NCBI RefSeq assembly: GCF_021295095.1
Contig: NZ_JAJLQX010000017.1
Span: forward strand, 1-64,000
Origin: Phocaeicola oris
GTDB lineage: Bacteria; Bacteroidota; Bacteroidia; Bacteroidales; Bacteroidaceae
Reading direction: 5' to 3'
DNA: 64,000 bases
The position numbers were made by a program, and so were the translations under genes. The notes beneath the pieces are model-generated. The model was not told the origin of the DNA, made no database searches, and saw only the letters and a program-made list of their open reading frames with translations. Positions 16,850-25,025 of the stretch are shown in pieces; the stretch's first letter is position 1, and each line of letters begins with the position of its first letter.

Positions 16850-19800
16850 ATGAGATTAGATAATTTTATAAAGCGGCCGGTACTTTCAACGGTAATTTCT
16901 ATTTTTATCGTTATTTTGGGTATTATTGGCTTGGTAACACTGCCCATTACCCAGTATCCGAGTATCGCGCCTCCTACCGTTATGGTGAGCGCTACCTATC
17001 CGGGAGCCAACGCTCAGACGGTATTGAACAGTGTTATCGTTCCGTTGGAAGAGCAAATCAACGGAGTTGAGAACATGTTGTATATGTCTTCTTCCGCTAC
17101 CAATAGCGGGAGCGCGAGTATTACCATTTATTTTAAGCAGGGAACCGATCCGGATATGGCGGCAGTGAATGTGCAGAACCGTGTGTCTATGGCACAAGGA
17201 TTATTACCCGCCGAGGTAACCCAAATTGGCGTGATGACCATGAAGCGTCAATCGTCTATGTTGATGGTTTTCTCTTTAGTCGACACCTCCGATAAGTATC
17301 CGTACGACTTCATTGAGAATTACGCGGAAATTAATATCATTCCGGAGGTTAAACGTGTTAACGGTGTCGGTCAGGCATTTGTGGCCGGCGGCGAATACTC
17401 TATGCGTATTTGGTTGAAGCCGGATGTCATGTCACAATATAAATTGGTACCATCGGATATTACCGGAGTATTGGCAGAGCAGAACTTGGAAGCTGCTCCC
17501 GGGCAGTTTGGCGAACGTTCGAATCAGACATTCCAATATACTATTCGATACCGAGGACGTTTGCAGACCGAGGAAGAGTTTGGTGACATTGTCATCAAGT
17601 CGATGCCCGATGGTCAGGTTCTCCATTTAAAAGATGTAGCCGATATAGAATTGGGACGTTTAACATACTCCTTTATTAATAAGGTGAACGGACACAACGG
17701 CGTAACCTGTATTGCTTTCCAGTTGGCAGGCTCCAACGCGACTTCTACTATTAATATGTTGGAGAAACAGTTGGACGAAGCAAGTAAGAACTTGCCTACA
17801 GGATTGAAAATAAACGTAGCCATTAGCGCCAATGATTTCTTGTTCGCTTCTATTCACGAGGTGGTGAAAACGTTGATTGAGGCCTTTATTTTGGTGTTCA
17901 TTGTAGTATATATATTCTTGCAGGATTTCCGTTCCACATTGATTCCCGCCATTGCCATTCCGGTGTCGTTGGTTGGTACCTTCTTTATCCTGAAGATGAT
18001 GGGATTCAGTTTGAACCTGCTCACGTTGAGTGCGTTGGTATTGGCCATAGCCATTGTTGTTGACGATGCCATAGTAGTTGTTGAGGGTGTCCATGCCAAG
18101 TTAGATCAGGGGTACCATTCCTCTTTGGAGGCTTCTATTGATGCCATGAGTGAGTTAGGGACTGCCATTGTATCTATTACATTAGTCATGATGGCGGTGT
18201 TTATTCCGGTATCTTTCATGGGCGGAACAGCCGGTACATTCTATCGGCAATTCGGTTTGACCATGGCTGTTGCCATTGGTATCTCCGCGTTGAATGCTTT
18301 GACTTTGTCTCCGGCTCTTTGCGCTATTTTCCTGAAACCGAAGAATGAAGACGGTACCGCTAAGAAGTCGACTTTTGTCGATCGTTTCCATACGGCATTT
18401 AATACGACGTACGACAATATCCTTGGCAAATACCGTCGTAAGATAGTTAAGCTTATAAAGAATAAGCGACTTGTATATATATTGGTTCCATCAGCTATTG
18501 TGGTACTGATTATATTGATGAAGATGACTCCTACCGGTATGGTTCCTTCCGAGGATCAGGGAGCTATTATGGGTGCCATTACATTGCCTCCCGGAACATC
18601 GCAAGACCGTGCTGAGAAGATTTTCATGCAGGTAGACAGTTTGGTAGCGGCAGAGCCGTGTGTTGAGTCGCATACCATTATGTCAGGTTACGGATTCACG
18701 GGTGGTCAGGGTCCTTCATACGGATCGGTCATCATTAAGCTGAAACCATGGAGTGAACGGAGTCAGACACAGACGGCTGATATTATATATGTAGAGTTGT
18801 TTATGCGTGCTCAGAAGATTATCAAAGACGCTCAGGTGTTGTTCTTCATGCCGCCTTCTATTCCGGGTTACTCTGTTTCAAGCAGTGTTGAGTTGAACCT
18901 GCAGGATAAAACCGGTGGAACATTGGATCGATTCTATGAAGTTTCGCAAAGCTTTATAAAAGAATTGATGTCCCGTCCGGAAATTCAGACTGCGCAAACC
19001 ACGTTTAACCCGAAGTTCCCTCAGTATCAAATCGACATTGACGCGGCAGCATGTAAAAAGGCAGGCATCAGTCCGGTGTCTATCTTGAGTGTCCTTCAGG
19101 GCTATTATGGCGGCTTGTACGCGTCGAACTTCAACCGGTTCGGTAAAATGTATCGTGTCATGGTTCAGGCTCGTCCAGACGACAGGAAAAACGTGGAATC
19201 ATTGAAGAATATCATGGTTCGCAGCGGGGCGGAGATGGCTCCTGTTACTCAGTTTATGACCATGAAGAAAGTTTACGGACCGGATAACATTAACCGATTC
19301 AACTTGTACACGTCCATGCAGATTTTAGTTAACCCTGCCGAGGGTTATACTTCCGGTGAGGCTTTGCAAGCTATCTCAGAAGTATCGCAGAAGAACCTGC
19401 CTGTAGGTTATGGTTACGAGTTGGGCGGTATGGCACGCGAGGAAGCAACCAACGGCAGCTCGACAGGAGTGATTTTTGTGCTTTGCTTCGTATTCGTTTA
19501 TTTATTGCTGAGTGCGTTGTACGAGAGTTATATTCTGCCGTTGTCAGTTATTCTTTCTATTCCGTTTGGTTTGGCAGGCAGTTTCATCTTTGTCAACTTG
19601 TACGGTTTGATAGCTAAGATTCCAATGTTGCAGATGCTGTTGGGTTCCATGTCTAACGATATCTATATGCAGATTGCGTTGATTATGTTGATGGGTCTGT
19701 TAGCTAAGAATGCCATCTTGATAGTAGAGTTTGCTCTCGACCGTCGCAAACAGGGTATGGGAATCGGTTGGGCTTCCGTACTTGGCGCGTCAGCCCGTTT

Positions 19801-20065
19801 GCGCCCTATTCTAATGACTTCATTGGCTATGGTGGTAGGTCTGTTCCCGTTGATGATAGCTACCGGCGCCGGCGCTCATGGTTACAGAACATTAGGTTGG
19901 GCAGCCGTTGGAGGCATGGCTATTGGTATGATATTCCAGATATTTGTGGTTCCTGTGCTGTTCTCTGTCTTTGAGTACTTGCAAGAGAAAGTTAAACCTA
20001 TCAAGTGGGATGTAATAGAAGATAAGACGGTTAATCCGGAAATTCAACAATATGTAAAAGATTAA
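16850..20065 (+). CDS. RND multidrug efflux transporter (AcrB/HAE1 family)
   Basis: Proton-driven trimeric pump of the inner membrane. The 1071-residue length, N-terminal FIKRPVLSTVISIFIVILGII helix and 12-TM duplicated architecture fit the HAE1 family. The proton-relay Asp pair is present in TM4 (LAIAIVVDDAIVVVEGV) and the relay Lys in LLAKNAILIVEFA. It starts 42 bases after the adaptor. Likely substrates are bile salts, detergents or antibiotics, but the sequence alone does not say which. Confidence 0.95.
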   Translation: MRLDNFIKRPVLSTVISIFIVILGIIGLVTLPITQYPSIAPPTVMVSATYPGANAQTVLNSVIVPLEEQINGVENMLYMSSSATNSGSASITIYFKQGTDPDMAAVNVQNRVSMAQGLLPAEVTQIGVMTMKRQSSMLMVFSLVDTSDKYPYDFIENYAEINIIPEVKRVNGVGQAFVAGGEYSMRIWLKPDVMSQYKLVPSDITGVLAEQNLEAAPGQFGERSNQTFQYTIRYRGRLQTEEEFGDIVIKSMPDGQVLHLKDVADIELGRLTYSFINKVNGHNGVTCIAFQLAGSNATSTINMLEKQLDEASKNLPTGLKINVAISANDFLFASIHEVVKTLIEAFILVFIVVYIFLQDFRSTLIPAIAIPVSLVGTFFILKMMGFSLNLLTLSALVLAIAIVVDDAIVVVEGVHAKLDQGYHSSLEASIDAMSELGTAIVSITLVMMAVFIPVSFMGGTAGTFYRQFGLTMAVAIGISALNALTLSPALCAIFLKPKNEDGTAKKSTFVDRFHTAFNTTYDNILGKYRRKIVKLIKNKRLVYILVPSAIVVLIILMKMTPTGMVPSEDQGAIMGAITLPPGTSQDRAEKIFMQVDSLVAAEPCVESHTIMSGYGFTGGQGPSYGSVIIKLKPWSERSQTQTADIIYVELFMRAQKIIKDAQVLFFMPPSIPGYSVSSSVELNLQDKTGGTLDRFYEVSQSFIKELMSRPEIQTAQTTFNPKFPQYQIDIDAAACKKAGISPVSILSVLQGYYGGLYASNFNRFGKMYRVMVQARPDDRKNVESLKNIMVRSGAEMAPVTQFMTMKKVYGPDNINRFNLYTSMQILVNPAEGYTSGEALQAISEVSQKNLPVGYGYELGGMAREEATNGSSTGVIFVLCFVFVYLLLSALYESYILPLSVILSIPFGLAGSFIFVNLYGLIAKIPMLQMLLGSMSNDIYMQIALIMLMGLLAKNAILIVEFALDRRKQGMGIGWASVLGASARLRPILMTSLAMVVGLFPLMIATGAGAHGYRTLGWAAVGGMAIGMIFQIFVVPVLFSVFEYLQEKVKPIKWDVIEDKTVNPEIQQYVKD

Positions 20066-20069
20066 TAGA

Positions 20070-21455
20070 ATGAAGAAGATTATTATATGGTGCAGTCTTG
20101 CTCTGCTAATGAGCAGTTGTCATATTTATAAGTCGTATGAGCGTCCGGATTCAATTACCGCGGAGAACATATATCGTGATCCGGTAGCTGATAACGCGCC
20201 GTTTGCGTCCGGTGATACTGCTAATTTCGGTAATTTAGATTGGAAAGAAGTGTTCCGCGACCCGCAGTTGCAGTCGCTTATTGAAGAAGGACTCTCCAAT
20301 AATGTGAATATGCAGGCAGCTATTCTTCGTGTAGAGGAAGCTAAAGCGATGCTTACAGCCGCTCATTTGTCGTTTCTTCCTTCAGTGGCTGTTGCTCCGC
20401 AGGGGTCGCTTACGAGCATGAACAAGAGCACAGCGGTAAAGAACTATACATTGCCGGCATCAGCCAGTTGGGAGATTGATTTGTTTGGCGCCTTGCTGAA
20501 TGCCGATCGTGGTCAACGTGCTTCTTATTTGCAGAGTGAATATAGTCGTCAGGCAGTCCGTTCACAGATTATCTGTGGTATTGCTACCGCTTATTACTCT
20601 TTGCTGATGCTTGACTGTCAGGTAGATATTACAGCTCAGAATGTAGACTTGATGGCCGATTTGGTCAATACCATGAAAGCCTATAAGGAAGCCGGTATGA
20701 CTACCGAGGCCGGTGTCGCTCAGTATGAAGGTACTTACCATCAGATTCAGGCCTCGCTTGCCGGATTGAAACGTCAGGTTCGTGAGACGGAGAATTCATT
20801 GGCTACATTGTTGGGGCGTCCGGCACAGCATATCGACCGTTCTACACTCGCCGCTCAGGAGATTCCCGATGGCATGAGCGTAGGCTTCCCGTTGCAGTTG
20901 CTTGAGAATCGTCCTGATGTACGTATAGCTGAAATGAACCTTGCCGCAGCTTATTATCAGACCAATCAGGCACGCTCGGCCTTCTATCCTCATGTTACGC
21001 TTACAGGCACGGCAGGATGGACAAATGGTTCCAATGGAACTGTTATTCGTAATCCGGCAGTCTTTATGTGGCAGGCATTGGGGTCGCTTACTCAGCCTAT
21101 CTTCGCTCGTGGCAAGCTCATTGCTAATTTAAAAGTGACTAAGCGTGAAGAGGAAATAGCAAAGGCTAATTATCAGCAAAAGATTTTAGAGGCAGGTAAG
21201 GAAGTCAGTAACGCGCTCTTCTTGTTCGATACAGCCGATAAGCAGTTGGGCGAGCATCAGGCACAGGTAGAGAAAATGCGTAATGCGCTCGAAATGAGTA
21301 AAGATTTGTTTAAGGTTGCCAAGGCAACTTATTTGGAAATAATATCGGCACAGCAATCACTGCTCAGTGCTCAGTTGAACGAAGTAACCGACCGATACCA
21401 GCGTTTGGAGGCAGTCATCGACCTTTATAGCGCGTTAGGTGGAGGTCGTGAATAA
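20070..21455 (+). CDS. RND outer-membrane factor, NodT/OprM-type lipoprotein
   Basis: Outer-membrane exit duct for the pump. The 461-residue protein has lipobox MSSC (acylated Cys17), two OEP repeats of long alpha-helices (ILRVEEAKAMLTAAHLSFLPSVAV; later AYYQTNQARSAFYPHVTLTG) and the NRPDVRIAE motif typical of NodT proteins. It begins 4 bases after the pump gene. Its end overlaps a possible upstream GTG of the next frame, but that gene's likely ATG is 13 bases after this stop. Confidence 0.93.
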   Translation: MKKIIIWCSLALLMSSCHIYKSYERPDSITAENIYRDPVADNAPFASGDTANFGNLDWKEVFRDPQLQSLIEEGLSNNVNMQAAILRVEEAKAMLTAAHLSFLPSVAVAPQGSLTSMNKSTAVKNYTLPASASWEIDLFGALLNADRGQRASYLQSEYSRQAVRSQIICGIATAYYSLLMLDCQVDITAQNVDLMADLVNTMKAYKEAGMTTEAGVAQYEGTYHQIQASLAGLKRQVRETENSLATLLGRPAQHIDRSTLAAQEIPDGMSVGFPLQLLENRPDVRIAEMNLAAAYYQTNQARSAFYPHVTLTGTAGWTNGSNGTVIRNPAVFMWQALGSLTQPIFARGKLIANLKVTKREEEIAKANYQQKILEAGKEVSNALFLFDTADKQLGEHQAQVEKMRNALEMSKDLFKVAKATYLEIISAQQSLLSAQLNEVTDRYQRLEAVIDLYSALGGGRE

Positions 21456-21468
21456 AAAATATAGTATC

Positions 21469-22242
21469 ATGATTAGTCCGTTAGCATATATAGATTCTTC
21501 CGCGAAGATCGGAAAGAATGTAGAAATTGGTCCATTCGTCTTTATAGACAAGAACGTGGAAATAGGTGATGATAATGTTATCATGCCTAATGCAAGTATC
21601 ATGAGTGGCGCTCGTATAGGGAATGGTAACAGCATCTTCAATGGAGCGGTTATTGCCGCCGAGCCTCAGGATTTTTTCTATAAAGGTGAAAATACAATAG
21701 CCCGTATAGGAAACAATAATGTGATTCGGGAAAATGCTGTTATTATCCGTGCTACTTTTCCGACAGGCGAGACTGTTATAGGAAATGACAACCATATCAT
21801 GCAAGGAGTTCGCGTCTCCCATGACGTGCATATCGGAAATATGAATATTATAGGTAATGGAACTCAGATTTCAGGTAATGGAATTGTTGAGGATAGGGTT
21901 ATTCTGACATCGAATGTTCTGATGCAGGGCGATACCCGTGTGGGAACCTACTCGTGTGTTTTAGGCGGTACTAATTTCATTAAGGATGTACCTCCGTACT
22001 GTGTCATCAATAGCGAGAGAGGAGGTACGTTCGAGAATGTGAATTATCCTGTTTTAGAGCATTTCAAAGTTGATGAAACCATACTGAAGCATTTGAGCCA
22101 TGCTTTCCGCTTGCTTTATAAGGTAAATACCACCCAACACGAAGCATTGCGTAGAATTGAAGAGCAGATTCCGACAAGTCCGGAAATTAAATATTTGGTT
22201 AAGTTCATTCGTGAATCAAAATTAGGCATTGTAGGTAGTTGA
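21469..22242 (+). CDS. LpxA-like acyl-ACP:UDP-GlcNAc O-acyltransferase family protein
   Basis: A 257-residue left-handed beta-helix protein. Hexapeptide repeats run from about 5 to 185 (AKIGKNVEIGPFVFIDKNVEIG), including VSHDVHIGN with the His equivalent to catalytic His125 of LpxA. DVPPYCVINSERG closes the helix, and an alpha-helical C-terminus follows (HAFRLLYKVNT). It would acylate UDP-GlcNAc or a related nucleotide sugar in early lipid A synthesis. It sits inside an efflux operon rather than with lpxC/lpxD, so it may be a specialised paralogue. ATG 21469 is chosen because the alternative GTG at 21439 lies inside the preceding gene. Confidence 0.82.
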   Translation: MISPLAYIDSSAKIGKNVEIGPFVFIDKNVEIGDDNVIMPNASIMSGARIGNGNSIFNGAVIAAEPQDFFYKGENTIARIGNNNVIRENAVIIRATFPTGETVIGNDNHIMQGVRVSHDVHIGNMNIIGNGTQISGNGIVEDRVILTSNVLMQGDTRVGTYSCVLGGTNFIKDVPPYCVINSERGGTFENVNYPVLEHFKVDETILKHLSHAFRLLYKVNTTQHEALRRIEEQIPTSPEIKYLVKFIRESKLGIVGS

Positions 22243-22243
22243 T

Positions 22244-22909
22244 ATGGATTCATTAACAATACATAATCAGACCGTCCGTCCAAGTCGTAAGGCTGATAAG
22301 GCAATTATTCGCCGTAGGGTGTTGAAAGCAGCTAATATAGCTTTTCGCACGAAAGGTATAAAGGCTGTCAGAATGGATGATTTGGCCGCGGAATTATCTA
22401 TATCGAAGCGTACCATTTATCAGTTGTTCCATGACAAAGAAGAGCTGCTTTTCGAAATAGTGAAGAAGAATGCGGAAGAGATAAAAGCTTATCTCAGTGA
22501 AGTAGGAGAACACGCTGAGAATGTACTTGTAGTGGTTTTTAAGTTTTATCAGCAGAACATGGAGCAGCTAAATTCTATCAATGTGAAGTTTTTAGAAGAT
22601 TTAGAGCGTTATCCACGTATATTGAAATATATTAAAAGCATCAAAAAGGAGAATTCCAAATATGTGGATCAATTTTATCAGGAAGGTGTAAATCAGGGGC
22701 TGTTTATTCCGAATGTTAAGTTCCGTATTATTACAGTGATGTTTGATGAACAGATGGAGAATGTACTACATTCCGATTTGCTGCAGACTTATACGCTTAC
22801 TGATATTTATAAAACCGTGTTAATGGCACTTCTCCGTGGAGCATGTACCGCTAAGGGCGTGAAACTCATTGATGATTACTTTTCAAATTCTCCTGAGAAT
22901 TTTAATTAG
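22244..22909 (+). CDS. TetR/AcrR-family transcriptional regulator
   Basis: A 221-residue regulator with an N-terminal helix-turn-helix: ANIAFRTKGIKAVRMDDLAAELSIS, then KRTIYQLFHDKEELL (about 33-73). A helical ligand-binding C-terminus follows. It begins one base after the stop of the LpxA-like gene, so it is the last cistron of the efflux operon and probably autoregulates it. Such downstream placement is less usual than a divergent tetR. Confidence 0.92.
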   Translation: MDSLTIHNQTVRPSRKADKAIIRRRVLKAANIAFRTKGIKAVRMDDLAAELSISKRTIYQLFHDKEELLFEIVKKNAEEIKAYLSEVGEHAENVLVVVFKFYQQNMEQLNSINVKFLEDLERYPRILKYIKSIKKENSKYVDQFYQEGVNQGLFIPNVKFRIITVMFDEQMENVLHSDLLQTYTLTDIYKTVLMALLRGACTAKGVKLIDDYFSNSPENFN

Positions 22910-22931
22910 TTAATCAGAACTTTTATTAGAC

Positions 22932-23019
22932 TGACGCGCATGAGTTGTCCAACTCATACGCGTCAGTTCACTAACTCATCCGCATGAGTTGAGCAATTCA
23001 TACGTATCACTTTTTAAAG
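22932..23019. repeat. 22-bp repeat family, locus 3 (4 tandem units, 17-bp inverted pair)
   Basis: Units start at 22932, 22954, 22976 and 22998. The first two are inverted: 22931-22947 pairs with 22950-22966 with a single mismatch in 17 bp (CTGACGCGCATGAGTTG / CAACTCATACGCGTCAG). The last unit ends in ATCACTTTTT. The block begins 22 bases after the tetR stop and could form the 3' hairpin of the efflux operon transcript. Confidence 0.88.
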
Positions 23020-23283
23020 CTCTCTTGACGATTGTTTCCAATTTGCCACAAATGTTTGTGGGTGTCCATCAGCCAACACTCGGACAATCACCACTCTTCT
23101 CCACGTTAGAAGTGTGCTCGTGATTTTTAGTATTATTCCCATGCTATACGAGTACACCATGCTTATAGTAAAAAAATGCCAATGTTGGCAACTTTTTACC
23201 ACTAAATCTGTTTGGATAAATAGAAAAGCAATATCTTCATAGCGTAAAAATCTGCCATTAGTGGTAAGAATTTATTATGGACA

Positions 23284-23486
23284 ATGGAAATAAAAAGAGA
23301 TAGATACTTACAGCAGCTGATAGAAAGTTGTCAGAACGGCTTTATCAAAGTGGTGACAGGAATCCGCAGATGTAAAAATCCTACCTTCTAAATGTCTTGT
23401 TCTATCATTATCTTCTGGATAATGGTGTGGCAGAAGACCATATCATCCGTGTTGATCTTGAAGACCGCATGAATAAGGAATTCTAA
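23284..23486 (+). pseudogene. truncated, frameshifted AAA_14-type ATPase remnant
   Basis: Reading starts MEIKRDRYLQQLIES and continues IKVVTGIRRC, the usual opening of Bacteroidales AAA_14 (DUF4143) ATPases, where GIRRCGKS forms Walker A. Here the Gly codon and frame are lost (C-KNPTF-stop). In a second frame the family sequence resumes as SYLLNVLFYHYLLDNG and HIIRVDLEDRMNKEF, then stops. Only about 65 of about 400 codons remain. Upstream, 10-bp inverted repeats (TTACCACTAA at 23196-23205, TTAGTGGTAA at 23258-23267) and the palindrome TGCCAATGTTGGCA (23177-23190) may be its old operators. I see nothing else in 23020-23283. Confidence 0.75.
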
Positions 23487-23490
23487 AAAA

Positions 23491-23529
23491 CGGGCTGCCT
23501 CAAAAAGAAATTGAGGCAGCCCGTTTTTT
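23491..23529. terminator. bidirectional intrinsic terminator
   Basis: Perfect 13-bp stem CGGGCTGCCTCAA (23491-23503) / TTGAGGCAGCCCG (23511-23523), loop of 7, flanked by A6 and T6. It serves the minus-strand kinase gene ending at 23548 and any plus-strand transcription from the efflux operon. Confidence 0.9.
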
Positions 23530-23547
23530 GTGATTGTGGTTTAAGCG

Positions 23548-24963
23548 TTATCTTTCGTGAAGTTCCAGAATAAAGCGAGTTCCTTTTTTGAATTCGTCAT
23601 CTATGTGGATAACTCCGTTTAATTTGTACGCGATGAGGCTGCAGATAGGAAGTCCCATCTTATCGCCTTCGCGCAAGTCCTCAACCGCTCTGAACGGCTT
23701 GAACAGCTCTCCTCGAAGTTCCTGCTTAATGCCACATCCGTTATCTGTTACCATAAATTGTCCTGTATGCGCGCTACGTTTCTTAAATTCAAGCGTAATC
23801 TTGCCTTCCGTGGTGAAGTAGGCTGCGTTCATCAGTAAGTGTTGAAGGATTTGTTTCAGCGCGTCACCATTTGTACTGATGAATACCTTTGGAGCATTGA
23901 CCACCGGCTCTACACCGTCTTTAAAGAATGGCTTAGCCTCTTCCATTATCTGTTCGCAGAACGCGGAGACATCCATTTTCTCTGATGGATATTGTTCTTC
24001 ACGGCTCTTCTCCAAGGCACTATAAGTTTGAACATCATGGAACAAGGTTCTGAGCGCGTTAACGTCTGCGTTGATGTCGCTGTTTTTCGATTTGGAAATA
24101 ATATCGTTCAGCATCGGTTCCACCTGATCGGTGATGTGACTGATGAATTGAGATTTCATTTCATTGTTGTTATTGGCAATGTCGAGGCTGCTCTTTAATT
24201 TCTTATTTTTGACGATATAGCGGAGGAGTGAGAAAACAAGGAAGATGACACCGGCAGCTAATACTATGGCGACGACGCCTAAGATGCCTAAGAAAACCTT
24301 GTTACGGGTAATGGTACTCTGTTTCTCATCAAGCGACTTTTGCGCGTCCGCGAACTTCAGCTTCAACGAATTATATTCGAATGCGTCCTTGGCGGTTTGA
24401 ATGGAATCTTTCCAGTGTTTATAAAGTGTCTGCATGGATAAAGACAGCGTAGTATTACCCTCTGCTTTTGCTTGAGCGAGAATATCTTTATACTGTTTGT
24501 CCACGGCAGCTTCATCTTGTCCTTTTGCTTGCTGTGAAAACCATTGTTTGTAGCATTCTAAGCTTTGTGCCGGCTGACCGAAAATTTGATAGTACTGAGC
24601 CTTGCAATATAAATAATCGATGATTAACGAGTCTGCGTTCGACTGAGTAGCATAGTTATTCATTAAATCGAGTTGCTGCTTACTGCTTTCAGGACGACGG
24701 ATTCGGTTGTACATGCGTAACCGTTCCTTGGAAATCAGATAATGTAAGTCGTAATGCGGATTGTTCGAAGTCTGTGTGTCATTCAGCAACATCTGATCCA
24801 AATTCCTGCAGGTTGTGAAAGCTTCATTCCAATTAGAGCTTTCCGTATATTGAATACTCTGCTTGATACCCTGACGAACTGCATTGGCAAGGTTTGGGCT
24901 CTGGGCGTGTGCTGTGAGTAACAGACAACTGAATAACAAGGTTAAAAACGCTGTTTTCTTCAT
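23548..24963 (-). CDS. membrane sensor histidine kinase-like protein with periplasmic TPR-like domain
   Basis: A 471-residue protein with a cleavable-type signal (LLFSCLLLTAHAQ), a helical TPR-like periplasmic region (about 20-215), one transmembrane helix (about 225-250, VFLGILGVVAIVLAAGVIFLV), and a cytoplasmic kinase core. The phosphoacceptor region is divergent (SQFISHITDQVEPM) but keeps a His. The HATPase domain has an N-box LLMNAAYF, DNGCGI and GDKMGLPICS. No response regulator is adjacent. Start at ATG 24963 (MKKTAFL) fits the signal peptide; an upstream ATG adds 8 residues that overlap the promoter box. Confidence 0.82.
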   Translation of the reverse strand: MKKTAFLTLLFSCLLLTAHAQSPNLANAVRQGIKQSIQYTESSNWNEAFTTCRNLDQMLLNDTQTSNNPHYDLHYLISKERLRMYNRIRRPESSKQQLDLMNNYATQSNADSLIIDYLYCKAQYYQIFGQPAQSLECYKQWFSQQAKGQDEAAVDKQYKDILAQAKAEGNTTLSLSMQTLYKHWKDSIQTAKDAFEYNSLKLKFADAQKSLDEKQSTITRNKVFLGILGVVAIVLAAGVIFLVFSLLRYIVKNKKLKSSLDIANNNNEMKSQFISHITDQVEPMLNDIISKSKNSDINADVNALRTLFHDVQTYSALEKSREEQYPSEKMDVSAFCEQIMEEAKPFFKDGVEPVVNAPKVFISTNGDALKQILQHLLMNAAYFTTEGKITLEFKKRSAHTGQFMVTDNGCGIKQELRGELFKPFRAVEDLREGDKMGLPICSLIAYKLNGVIHIDDEFKKGTRFILELHER

Positions 24964-24984
24964 CTTTATAAAATTTGCTTTATG

Positions 24985-24992
24985 CAAAGGTA
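24985..24992 (-). promoter_or_regulatory. -7 box for the orphan sensor kinase
   Basis: Minus strand reads TACCTTTG, an exact TAnnTTTG match, 22 bases before ATG 24963. This argues against the upstream ATG at 24987. Confidence 0.55.
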
Positions 24993-25025
24993 CTATTTTT
25001 CTTCGTTACGCGTACCTATTTAGCT

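Noticed and set aside
23014-23202. Short minus-strand open frame next to locus 3
   Set aside because: It begins in noncoding DNA, has no recognisable motif and ends in the repeat block.
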